Shown here: one piece after another, positions 29,172 to 38,173 of the stretch | Numbering within the stretch: position 1 is the first letter of the stretch | How the letters are laid out: each line of letters starts with the position of its first letter | Assembly (NCBI GenBank): GCA_018136815.1 | Contig: CM030935.1 | Coordinates: 659,382-723,381 of the forward strand | Reading direction: 5' to 3' | DNA: 64,000 bases | Source of the DNA: Isochrysis galbana | Lineage: Eukaryota; Haptophyta; Isochrysidales; Isochrysidaceae | Program-made: the position numbers and the translations under genes | The notes under the pieces: model-generated | Told to the model about the DNA's origin: nothing | Database searches by the model: none | What the model saw: only the letters and a program-made list of their open reading frames with translations

Positions 29172-30230
29172 TGAGTCTGTATCTATATGTGTGAATCTGC
29201 CCGTGGGTCGTGGGTCGTTGAACGTCAATGTCAATGACCGTAGTCTTCAACATTCGTCATTCGTATACAAAAAAGGCTTTTCGCTTTCGAGTTTTTGGGT
29301 TTCAAGCTGGGGGTCTATTAGATAGTGACAAAGCACAAAGCGACTGATATTAGGTGTCTAGGCACAACAAAAAATTCTAGGATGCTAATATGACCAAGTT
29401 CCAACACCAACACCGCGAAGTCGTTGTCTTTAAAGCTACCGGTAGTCTTCGTTGCGCCCCTTCTACCGTCAGGGCGATAAGATGTGCCGTCGGGGCGCTT
29501 GAGCTCCTTCACTATGAGCTTGTCGCTTGTCCCCCGCAACACAACCGTTTAGCCACTGCCTAAAGTCGTGATTCGCGATGAGCATGTCTACGGCAACCTC
29601 CATGTGCCTGTATCGAGAGTCTGGAGAACGAAACTTGTCGAGGTGGTACTTTCGCAGCTCCCAGCCGGGAGTCTGCTAGGGGGGAGATTTGAAGGGGTAC
29701 ATATGTGTATGTGTATGTGGCATCAGCACACGTCAAGGTGTATGAGGTGTGGACAAGTGCGCTGAGGCTGAGGAGTGTCGTGATAGGACCGGACTGGGAC
29801 TGGTGGTTGTGGGAGTAGTGGTACTAACGCTCAGATGCTATATCATCTCTGATGAGCTGCACCTCACTCCCCCATTAGGTCCCTCCGTCTGCGAGATCAA
29901 AACAGGATCTTGGCGTGGGGGAGGGGGGGGGGGGGCTGCCTTAGTGCTCCGCGTTTAGTGTTAAGTGTGAGGGGAGGGGTGTCTCAGGCTGGAGGACTAG
30001 TGACTAGTGATGAGCTGGGCGGCGTAAGGTGGAAAGGGTGCTTGCGCTTGCCGCGACAGGGAGTCCTGTCTTGAGCGAGTGTCAGTCCAATCCCTTTATT
30101 TGTAGCTCCGCGACCGCGACCCATAAAAATCCTAATAAAAATTTATTACTATTACTACTTACTACTTACAAGTGTGGTTAATGGACAATTGCTACCTAGG
30201 CCATTTATGACGCAAAAGTAACAACATGTG
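29172..30230. other. Intergenic, no gene seen
   Basis: Low-complexity and AT-richer spacer with a G run at 29915-29935 and a TTA/ACT microsatellite at 30135-30170. No frame is supported. Confidence 0.5.
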
Positions 30231-30243
30231 GATCATGGAATCT

Positions 30244-31065
30244 TCAGCCAGCATCAAACCCTGGCTGATAGCCTTGCTGCCGGTACATCTGCGCCTTGAG
30301 TTGTGCAGCGATGCCCGGAGGCGGAGGCGCTGGGGACGTAAGCTGATTCATCGCAAACCTCCCCACGCTTTGCGCCCCCTTCCACATATGCGCGCCCATA
30401 ATTGCCAGAGCCCCTGGAGGCGGCGGAGGCGGAGGTAAAATCTCGATGTCTAGCCCATACTTTTGCGACACTTTCATAACGTTGTCCATGGCCATACCGA
30501 TTTCCTTGTGGTGGTCAGCTGCACCTTTGGCCAAACGAATGTTGTCCGATTTGAATATGGGCACACCTGGCGCACCGCCGACGCCCTTGAAAAGGGTGAT
30601 GGTAGTGGTGGATGCACCATGCATCGACCCGTATGTCGGAACTGCCAATGGAGGAGGGGGGGCTGGGACGGGTGTGTGGAGCTGCGATGACCATTGCTCC
30701 GAATCGCTCTCTCCAAGAATATACCGCTGGCCACAGTCCTTACAATCTGTGCCTAGATCGCATGCACCCCAGTCGGAACCGGGCCCCCCATCGTCACATG
30801 CATTGTCCCCACTATAATCTGTCACGCCCGCGTCGCGGAGATGCTGCAAGTATGCTGAGCACGTGTTTGTACACAAATATTTGGCGCTCAAGCGAAGTGC
30901 CTCCGCAGCTGCGAGCATCTCGGCTGCGGGAGCTGGGCCTTGATCGTCACGGTCGTGGGGACGCGCGTGAATGAAGAGGACGACTCCAAGACCCGCTGTG
31001 ACCAACGCAATCCCGAGGATCGGCAACTTGCGCCTCGACCGAGCGCCGGCGGCCTCCGTCTCCAT
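30244..31065 (-). CDS. Signal-anchor protein with CDDGG...GTDCKDCG cysteine knot
   Basis: A 273-aa protein starting METEAAGARSRRK. Residues ~14-32 (LPILGIALVTAGLGVVLFI) are a signal anchor after a basic cytosolic tail, so the rest should face the lumen or outside. Residues ~64-115 hold an eight-Cys module, CTNTCSAYL ... NACDDGGPGSDWGACDLG followed by TDCKDCGQR. I recall this repeatedly in haptophyte proteins, where it looks like a small disulfide or calcium-binding knot (function unproven). The C-terminal half has poly-Pro linkers and a short helical segment (DNIRLAKGAADHHKEIGMAM) without known family. Divergent to the M23-type gene, with a GA/CT and G-run spacer between them. Confidence 0.75.
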   Translation of the reverse strand: METEAAGARSRRKLPILGIALVTAGLGVVLFIHARPHDRDDQGPAPAAEMLAAAEALRLSAKYLCTNTCSAYLQHLRDAGVTDYSGDNACDDGGPGSDWGACDLGTDCKDCGQRYILGESDSEQWSSQLHTPVPAPPPPLAVPTYGSMHGASTTTITLFKGVGGAPGVPIFKSDNIRLAKGAADHHKEIGMAMDNVMKVSQKYGLDIEILPPPPPPPGALAIMGAHMWKGAQSVGRFAMNQLTSPAPPPPGIAAQLKAQMYRQQGYQPGFDAG

Positions 31066-31199
31066 TTCTCCGGGGCGAGAGGGGACAAAGAGCGCGGCCT
31101 TCTTCGAGGGCTACGAGCAAAAATGATTCTCTGATGATGTGAATTCCCGATGGAATTCTCGTCTTCCTCTTTTGGTGGCGGTGGTGGGCGAGAGGGAAT

Positions 31200-31248
31200 A
31201 TGATGGGGGGGGGGGGGGGGGGAAGGGAGATGGAGGGGGGGGGGGGGA

Positions 31249-31288
<40 letters not shown>

Positions 31289-31330
31289 AGAAGGGGGGGG
31301 AGGGGGAGAGAGCGGTGAGGTACGGTGGGG
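31200..31330. repeat. Poly-G and (GA)n between divergent genes
   Basis: G runs at 31205-31250 and an uninterrupted GA repeat at ~31253-31282, lying in the spacer between the starts at 31065 (-) and 31639 (+). Confidence 0.75.
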
Positions 31331-31638
31331 ACGGTGGGGGCGAGAGGGAGGGAGCTTCCGCGCTCCCGCGCTCTGCTTCCTCAGTCGGGAGAGAGAGGGA
31401 CAGCGAGGAGGAGGGGTCTTGCTCGCGACTTCTTTCGCTTTTCCTCGGCTATCTCGTGCGGTAGATCGCTGTCCGCGGCCCACTCAGCGTCTGCCACCCA
31501 TCGCTCGACGCTGCCACACCTCGCTCTGCACTGATCACCAGCTTTGCCTTTTTGTGGCGCTCCCCTGGCAGATACCCCTCCAGCGGATCCCTTGCAAGGG
31601 GTCACCGGCGTAACGGAGACCCTGACCCGCAGTGCATC

Positions 31639-32802
31639 ATGTCGGATCGATGGCCAGGCTGTTACATTGGCGACGGAAGCTCGGAGTGGATCATCGGGAG
31701 ACACAAATTCTCCTTTCGGAGGCTTGGATTGCGACGAGGACAGAAAGTCCCTGATCTCTCGGTCGATCCTGACTCGTTCACCCTTAGCTTTTTGAACTCG
31801 GGCAATGAGAGGCGTGCATTCTTCGTCTCCGTGCGCCATACTTGCCTCGGTCATCGCGGGTTCAAATTCCACTCATCATCATGGCGGGATGGCGACGGCA
31901 AAATCCGGAAAAGTGTAACATTCATCCTCAGCTTGCAGAAGGCAGAAATGATTGATGTCTGCAAGATCCGTGGACTTTCTTCCGTTGGAGATGTGAACCT
32001 ATACTCAGACATCGTTGCGTTGGACGAATTGCATCCTCCTTCCTTACCGCCGATTGCCATTGGCTTTCCACTGGCAGACATTGGACAGCCATATCTGTGC
32101 TCACAGGCTTCAGGAGGTAAACTCACGCACTTTGCTCACCCGTCGACATGGCATGCCGTTGATCTGGATGCGCCAGTTGGTACGCCCGTACTCGCGGTAG
32201 CAGACGGAGAAATCATCCACGTGAGCGACTCATGCGCTGCCGGTGGCGGATCCGACGCATCTCTATTCTTCTCCTTCAATTCGATTGTCCAACGTTTGTT
32301 CGACGAACGCAACACTACAATTGAGTATGTGCATATTAGGCAATCAGTCGTCAGTGTCGGGGAGAGAGTCGTCCGTGGGCAAAGGATTTGCGAGTCGGGC
32401 GATGCTGGCTTTTGCCCAACGGCCCATCTACACATCGAAGCCCACTACAATGGCCAGGGTGACCCTGCTGCACCTTCTGTGCCGATCCACTTTGAAGTGC
32501 AATCATCTGGGATAGAGGGAACAAAGCCGCGCACATATGCGCCAAGAGAAGGTGCAAGGTATCTCCCTGCTACCGGAGAGCTCATGGATATTCTAGAGCA
32601 ACTGTCGGAAAGGCTGCCCTGTGGACGTATGACAAGTGGCGCCGGCGAGTCGAGCGCGGATAAGGCTGACACCATGGCTTCGATGAATAACAAGCGAATG
32701 GGGCTTGATTCACCAACTCTCCACGACAGTTTAGATGAAGGCAGCGGTGGTAGTAGTGGCACGTGGGAGACTGTGTCATCGGAGCATGAGAGGGGTGAGT
32801 GA
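31639..32802 (+). CDS. M23-type (LytM-like) peptidase-fold protein
   Basis: A 387-aa protein from the ATG at 31639 (MSDRWPGCYIGDG); longer in-frame upstream sequence begins without ATG. Residues ~165-285 carry the M23 signature: WHAVDLDAPVGTPVLAVADG (171-190, zinc-ligand His/Asp), IEYVHIRQSVVSVGERVVRGQ (beta-strands) and TAHLHIEAH with the HxH pair (263/265). This family cuts Gly-rich peptides or peptidoglycan in bacteria; eukaryotic copies are of unknown function, possibly acquired by transfer (inference). The 130-residue N-terminal part has no recognised domain, and the Ser/Gly-rich C-terminus is disordered. No obvious signal peptide, so a cytosolic location is possible. Key residues appear intact, but activity is unproven. 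Confidence 0.8.
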   Translation: MSDRWPGCYIGDGSSEWIIGRHKFSFRRLGLRRGQKVPDLSVDPDSFTLSFLNSGNERRAFFVSVRHTCLGHRGFKFHSSSWRDGDGKIRKSVTFILSLQKAEMIDVCKIRGLSSVGDVNLYSDIVALDELHPPSLPPIAIGFPLADIGQPYLCSQASGGKLTHFAHPSTWHAVDLDAPVGTPVLAVADGEIIHVSDSCAAGGGSDASLFFSFNSIVQRLFDERNTTIEYVHIRQSVVSVGERVVRGQRICESGDAGFCPTAHLHIEAHYNGQGDPAAPSVPIHFEVQSSGIEGTKPRTYAPREGARYLPATGELMDILEQLSERLPCGRMTSGAGESSADKADTMASMNNKRMGLDSPTLHDSLDEGSGGSSGTWETVSSEHERGE

Positions 32803-32904
32803 GTAATCACGACCGGAAAGAAGTCTATTTCGTAGAAATCCCGCAGCTACAAACACAACACGCAACGACCCATTTCTCCTGCCCAATGTCCAAAGTGCAG
32901 GAGC

Positions 32905-33090
32905 AAAAAAAACTTATTAATATTCTCCGCCGCGCGCGCAGCCTTCGGCCTTGGGCTCACTGCTCTCAAGTACACGCTGCGTTCAATACCCGCACGACCC
33001 CACGACCCCGGCCCTTTCCCCCCGCCATCAAGCGATTCCCGCCGTACTCTACTAGGAGTAAAGGGGGGGCTCACACGCTGCTTAGATGCT
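32905..33090 (-). mobile_element. Family A/B 3' end fragment
   Basis: On the minus strand the terminus is GAATATTAATAAG plus T run at ~32907, preceded by the typical CTACTAGGAG / GGCGGGAATC and GGGGGAAAGGGCCGGGG region. No 5' part remains. Confidence 0.55.
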
Positions 33091-33251
33091 ATGGTCCGGC
33101 CTGGACTCCTACGAATGGGTAGAATGGGAGGTGGGAGGATGCAGAATAGCGGCGCTGGAAATCAAGGCAAAGGGGCCTGAGACCTGAGCTCGGCATTCGA
33201 GCCGATACTCCTAGATAAGAATAAAATGACTGAGCATTAGTGAGTGCCGCT

Positions 33252-34118
33252 CACTAATCTTATGATTGGTCGCCATGGAGGGGGGCCTCGCGCCCCCCCC
33301 ACTCTCTCGACTCCCCTCATGGGGGGCGAGAACCATCCACCCCCCTGCGCTGCCTCTTGGCATGCAGGGGGGACTCACCCAGACTGCCCAGACTCTCCCA
33401 GAGAGCTGGGCACAGATCGCACGCCCTGGCCCGCGCTGGCCTGCTTGTCGCTCTGACCAACCCCTCCTCCCCCTGGGCCCCCCTGATCAGGACCCCCCAG
33501 CCAGCTCCAGTCGACCGGCAGGGGCGCGAGAGCCAACGAGGGAGAGGCAGGAGGGGCCAGGGCCATGCCCCAGCCTCACCTGCCCCCTGAGCTGTGCTCC
33601 CAGGCCCCCTGCAGGCCTCCTGGGGACCTGAAGAGGGGCCGCAGGCGCGCGCCATGGCCAGAGCCGCAGGGAAGAGAGGAGGAAGAGGGAAGAGAGAGGG
33701 GAGGGGGGAGTGGCAGCTCTCCCCTCCGGCGTTAACATGTCTTCTCGTCCTGTTTAGGTAAGAGAAGACGGGGGCACCAGAACCAGGAGGGAAGGGCCGC
33801 GGCTCGCCGCGGCCACTCGCCCCGGCGAGGAGTGATTAGCGCTTCTGGGCTCCCTTTCACGAGTGCCCCCCCCCCCTGCGTTGTTTTTACCCGAAAGGGG
33901 TTTTCCCCCAGCGTGGACTCGAGGAGAGGACGTGCTGGGGTGCGCGGGGTCGGTGCGTGCACTGGGGGGAGGACAAATATCGAGGGGAGGGGGTAGTGCC
34001 CCCTCCCCCCGGTAGCACTCGGACACCTGGCTCGTCAGGCATGGCGAGATTCCGGGACGGAAAAGTTGTGTCCGATTAGCTAGTGGGGTTGGCTAGGATA
34101 TAACATTAATTATTTTTT
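33252..34118 (+). mobile_element. Family C short retroelement, complete copy C1
   Basis: An 867-bp element with target duplication ATTAGTGAGTGCCGCT (33236-33251 and 34119-34134). The 5' hairpin is stem ACTAATC, loop TTAT, stem GATTGGT, followed by CGCCATGG. The body shares GCCAACGAGGGAGAGGCAGG with family B. A second hairpin, GTCTTCTC...GAGAAGAC around GTTTAGGTAAG, lies at ~33738-33770 and is conserved in copy C2. The 3' end is AACATTAATTATTTTTT, different from A/B but again T-ended. No convincing protein is encoded. Confidence 0.9.
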
Positions 34119-34134
34119 ATTAGTGAGTGCCGCT

Positions 34135-34713
34135 ACGCTGCCACTAGCCACTAGCCATGCACCAACACGCCAAGCCAAGAAAGACAGCCACATGACCGCA
34201 TTAACTAAGACCCACGGCACAAGACTAAGCTACCTGATAGTTGAGAGGGCGGTCATACATTCAAACAAAGGGTCAAAATTTCAAATGGCTCTATATGTAG
34301 GCCACCAAAACCTTCAAGGTTATGACGAATGGAGCTGGCCCATAGGGTCTGAGGGTAATGAGTAATGAGGAAGGGGCCGTGTCGGCAGCAACTAACAAGT
34401 TGTCCGATGGCGAGCTAAACATATTCTACTAGAAGAATCGAACGCACTGAAATCTGATGAAATCTGTTGGATTATGATGACTTCAGGTGGCAAGTATCAA
34501 CTTAGCAAGAGCGGCTAAAGGTAAAAACATAGTAGTAATTGCAACCATCAACGAACTCTAGAAAAACAAGTTCGTAGAGCGCATCATCGAGTTGCTGCGA
34601 CCACTTTTCCAACAAATTACACATTTCAAGCGACCCCTCCAGCGATCATGGGCAGCCATGACAGACGTGCAACCGTAGTGTGGGGATCAAACTATGCTGT
34701 CGTTGACAGTTCT
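34135..34713. other. Intergenic, no gene seen
   Basis: AT-rich spacer. A lone GGGCGGTCATACATTC near 34249 resembles the mini hairpin element end. Otherwise nothing is recognised. Confidence 0.5.
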
Positions 34714-35496
34714 TCAGTGGTTACACTTCCATACATCTCCTGGCCAACGAAAACGCTCATAGATTTTGAGGTTCTCTGGAAATGCTACCCCATCTCGTCC
34801 ATACAGCTTGTATGCAGTATATTCGTATGCACCCCCCGCGTGTCCGTATGCCCCGCCTGTAAGTTTGTTGAGGAAATCAGGGCCAGTAACGCGATCAAAT
34901 GTCCCGGCGGTTGCATTGATAGGGTTTGATCGCCAATGGTTCTCAAAGGATCTTGGGATTAGTCTGATCAACGGAACACCGCCATGATCAGTTATCGCAG
35001 TGATGCTGTTGTCGGGATCGAATGTTACAGCCCGCTCCCTTATGTAACCGCTCTTGAAGATGACCATGTTCACGGTGCCTGCAACGTTCACATTAACTGT
35101 CCATGCGTTGAAATCTCGTTGGCCAACTGTGTACGTACGCGATGAGGCATCCCAATCTTCTGGCCGCAGGAACGCCAACAACCCCTCTCCAAACGAATCG
35201 CCAGGTATCTCGTAGCCCTGGTACAGCCGCCAATTCATGAACCATATACCGTAGATGGGATCAGGAGGAGTCCCTGGCTCGTCAGTCATGCTCATCAGTA
35301 AGTCTCGCATGGACTGGAGTTGCTCGTCAGCTGGCACACGCGTACAGCCCAGAAGAGGGTCGATGAACGCGGGGACGTCGACAGCCGAGGCATCGAGAAA
35401 GAAAAGCGCCAACAGGCTGAGGAACGCATGTCGTCTCGTCGCGGCGCCCGCTCGAACCTTACCCAGTGTGCTCACAGAGGTGGAGAGGCTGCACAT
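34714..35496 (-). CDS. Unrecognised secreted or thylakoid-lumen-type protein
   Basis: A 260-aa protein from the ATG at 35496; the longer frame to 35565 starts with TTG. The N-terminus MCSLSTSVSTLGKVRAGAAT followed by RRHAFLSLLALFFLDASA combines a Ser/Thr-rich stretch, twin arginines and a hydrophobic h-region ending in an ASA cleavage-type site. This could be a plain signal peptide or a bipartite plastid/Tat lumen signal (inference). The mature part is a mixed alpha/beta domain with conserved-looking aromatic motifs (YGIWFMNWRLYQGYEIPG, DFNAWTVNVNVAGTVNMVIF, FENHWRSNPINATAGTFDR), but I do not recognise the family. There is no transmembrane helix after the signal. Divergent to the Josephin-like gene across a CT microsatellite spacer. 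Confidence 0.65.
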   Translation of the reverse strand: MCSLSTSVSTLGKVRAGAATRRHAFLSLLALFFLDASAVDVPAFIDPLLGCTRVPADEQLQSMRDLLMSMTDEPGTPPDPIYGIWFMNWRLYQGYEIPGDSFGEGLLAFLRPEDWDASSRTYTVGQRDFNAWTVNVNVAGTVNMVIFKSGYIRERAVTFDPDNSITAITDHGGVPLIRLIPRSFENHWRSNPINATAGTFDRVTGPDFLNKLTGGAYGHAGGAYEYTAYKLYGRDGVAFPENLKIYERFRWPGDVWKCNH

Positions 35497-35699
35497 CGTA
35501 TCGTGATCAGTAAGGACTTGTCGGCCTTGGACGGTGGCTGATGTCAGTTGCCTTTCAAGTCTCAATCTCTTCTTCTATTCAAAGTTATTTGGAACTCTCG
35601 TATCAAATAAGGAGGGAGAAGAAGGTGATGAGAACGAGTGAACAACCCAGCTAGCAGGCCCTCTTCCCGATAGGAAGTTGAGGATCATAGAATGATCGA

Positions 35700-35717
35700 A
35701 CATACCCAACTCTCTCT

Positions 35718-35784
<67 letters not shown>

Positions 35785-35895
35785 CCCCCTCCCTCCCTCC
35801 CTTTCTCTCTCTCCGTCTATCCCTCTAGTACTCCTACTCTCTCTCTCTCTCTCCCCCCCCCCCCCCTCTCTTCCCCCCTCTGCCTCTCTCTCTCT
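35700..35895 (+). repeat. (CT)n-rich tract between divergent genes
   Basis: CT dinucleotide run ~35716-35780 and further CT/CCCT tracts to 35895, between the starts of the 34714 (-) and 36198 (+) genes. Confidence 0.85.
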
Positions 35896-36197
35896 CGCGA
35901 GTTCAGACAACGAACGGAGGGCCTTCTGTGGCCCTCCCCGCCGGGGAGTCGCTAGGAGTCGGGGTCGGGGGAAAGAGATTTTGGAGTACAGATCGGAGAA
36001 CAGGGAAAGCTCCGTTTAGGATTATGGGAATTAAACGAGAACGGTGAACGAGGGTGGCCGTCGGTGGGGCGGCGAGGCGCTCCGTACTATAGTCCGTAGT
36101 AGTAGCAGTAGCGGCCCTAGCTAGAGAGTGGGAAGCTGTGGCTGCAGGAGCTGTTACCGAGGAGGTTGTCACTGCATGAGCTCGTACGCAGGAGGCT

Positions 36198-37153
36198 GTG
36201 GGTTTAGGAGGCGAGTCGGTGGTGGCGGGAGCGCCATTCAGCGCGGCTTCTTCACGTGCCATCGTCTCTGTTATCTTTGAAAGGCAAGAGGCGTACAAGT
36301 GCGGCAGGCACGCCTTGAATTCGTTGTTGCAAGGTGAGCGTGTCTTCACTGATTCGGAGCTGTTCGACATAGCCGACTCGTTATACAACCGGGAGTTGGA
36401 GCTGTACGCGGAGAACGGGCGTGAGATAATGCTCGAACAGCTACTGGAACTCGAGGCCCGGGGGCGCCCCAACAACCAACAACAAGCGCCAGCGTTTGGA
36501 GGCGGAGTGCGCGAGACACCGAGACACCCCCCCCTTGCGGCACGCGGCACGTGTACGCAGACAGAGAGGAAGGCCGTTTCAGTTGCGAGGTGCGTGCTCG
36601 CGTTGCTCCTTGCTAACTTCATCTGCGCTGCGTGCGCATTCCATCATCCCGCCCTCACCTTCTGTTGCACAGGTGCTCACAACAGCGTTGGAGCGGTGCG
36701 GCCTCGAGTATCGTGCCGCGAGCGGAGATAAAGGCGACGCAAGTCAACTTTCTCACGGCAGCGTCGGCAACAGCCTGGGCGTGGTGTTCCACGACAACTT
36801 CCAGTGGTGGGCCGTTCGGCTCATAGGTGAGATTTGGGCGTCGGCAACAGCCTGGGCGTGGTGTTCCACGACAACTTCCAGTGGTGGGCCGTTCGGCTCA
36901 TAGGTGAGATCTGGTGAGAGGGTGCCTTAGTCACGCCCTGGCACGCACATGCGCACTGTGCAACTGCCCGATGATGTGTCCGGGCTGCGTGCATTGCAGG
37001 TACGACATAGACTCGAAGCACGTCGCACCGTCGCACCGTCGCACCCGCTTGCATCGCCCACGATGTGGCGGGCATGGTCGAGTACGTGAAAGGGCAGCCC
37101 GGAACGGGCTCATCGGGAGAACGGGGAAGGCAAATGACGGGCATGTGAAATAG
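36198..37153 (+). CDS. Josephin-domain (ataxin-3-like) protein, 5' end unresolved, possibly broken
   Basis: Josephin cysteine-protease features: IFERQEAYKCGRHALNSLLQ (oxyanion Gln, catalytic Cys), FTDSELFDIADSL, GRFSCEVLTTALERCGLEY, and NFQWWAVRLIGEIWYDIDS. The proposed parts are exon 1 to 36420, a 29-nt exon 36561-36589, exon 36673-36826, a 10-nt microexon 36904-36913, then 37000 onward. The phases fit exactly. No in-frame ATG precedes the domain (stop at 36177), so an earlier exon is missing. Oddities: a 77-bp tandem duplication (36761-36837/36838-36914); Gln where ataxin-3 has catalytic His119; and three GTCGCACC units (~37022-37045) that push the last codons out of the better frame (ACIAHDVAGMVEYVKGQPG). 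If functional it would bind or cleave ubiquitin; it may be a pseudo-enzyme or a recent pseudogene. Confidence 0.65.
36761..36914 (+). repeat. 77-bp exonic tandem duplication
   Basis: Two units of 77 bp that differ by a single T/C (GAGATTTG against GAGATCTG), located in the Josephin coding region. Each unit contains CTCATAG followed by GTGAGAT, so a donor and an acceptor lie exactly 77 nt apart. Confidence 0.95.
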
Positions 37154-37694
37154 ACGGAAAAGTGGCACGGAACGCGAATCGGAGGTCGGAGGGACGGAGC
37201 ATGTAGGAAAGGGCGCGGCAAGCAGATACCGCTTACTTGGGACTCGTAGGGGCTCGTAGACTCAAAAGGATGACTCGGAAGACTCGGGGCTTGGGGGTAC
37301 TCAGGGGAGAGGCTGCAACCTCAAGTTTGGTTGTTTTTTTACAATTCGTCCCGGCGCGAGCGCGCGCCCGTCTTCGCGCACCGCGTTGACAAAGGTGGTG
37401 ACGGCGCAGTCGGTGACGCACGACGTGTCGCGCCAGTTTTGGTCGGTACCGCCGGTGGTGCCTTGCGCGTGCACGATGCCAACACGATGAACGCTTGGTG
37501 GTGAGCACGCACGAGCTAAAAAAAAGGGAACCTCAAGTTGCATCCTCTGGGCTGCAGGTCACCAACAGGCGATACGATGGGTAAAACACATAGATTAACA
37601 CTCTGTACTCAAACATTAACAGTAACAGTAACAGGCCGGAAACATACGTTAAACGAACCCCCTCTGGTGAGCAGAATCAGGAGTGCCCACCAGA
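37154..37694. other. Intergenic; possible gene remnant on the minus strand
   Basis: The minus frame near 37330-37480 reads VGIVHAQGTTGGTDQNWRDT followed by SCVTDCAVTTFVNAVREDG, which looks protein-like, but it has no neighbours or ends. It may be an exon remnant. Not assigned. Confidence 0.3.
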
Positions 37695-38173
37695 ACCAGA
37701 ACCAGAAAAAAAAACCTTTTAATATTCTCGCCTCACTTGTGGCATTGGAAGACGCTCTCGAAGCCACGCCCTTTCTCTTCCCACTCCCCCACTCCCTGCC
37801 TTGCGGCAACTCCCCTCGTGCTCTACTTAGGGGCCCGGGTCGTGCGGGGGGTTCGAGCTAAGCGGGGTGCACCTGCCCCCAACAGTAAGTTCTCACTTTC
37901 CTCCTGTTCTGTTGAGTGACCTGTCTATACAGAAAGTGTTGCAGTGTGTCGTCGTACTAATGCGCACGGGCGTTCACTCAGCGTGTCCGTAGTTATGATC
38001 AGCCGCCCGTCCGAAATATCGGTCAGAGCGGGGTGATGCGTCGCATCATGCGAGTCTCTCGGCTAAACCGAGAGCTTTCGCTACGAGGCCGAATTCCTGG
38101 CTGAGTTGTAGCCTGCCTTTCTTGTCTTCGAGAAATATGGGGGTGCTGAGTTCCGTCGTTTTTTTGATCTTTG

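Noticed and set aside
36561-36589. Treating 36420-36673 as one continuous coding exon
   Set aside because: The continuous frame loses the Josephin pattern; only the phase-consistent 29-nt exon gives GRFSCEVLTTAL.
35903-36622. A 239-aa minus-strand gene opposite the Josephin exon
   Set aside because: It is the antisense shadow of the Josephin-coding frame; no domain on the minus strand.
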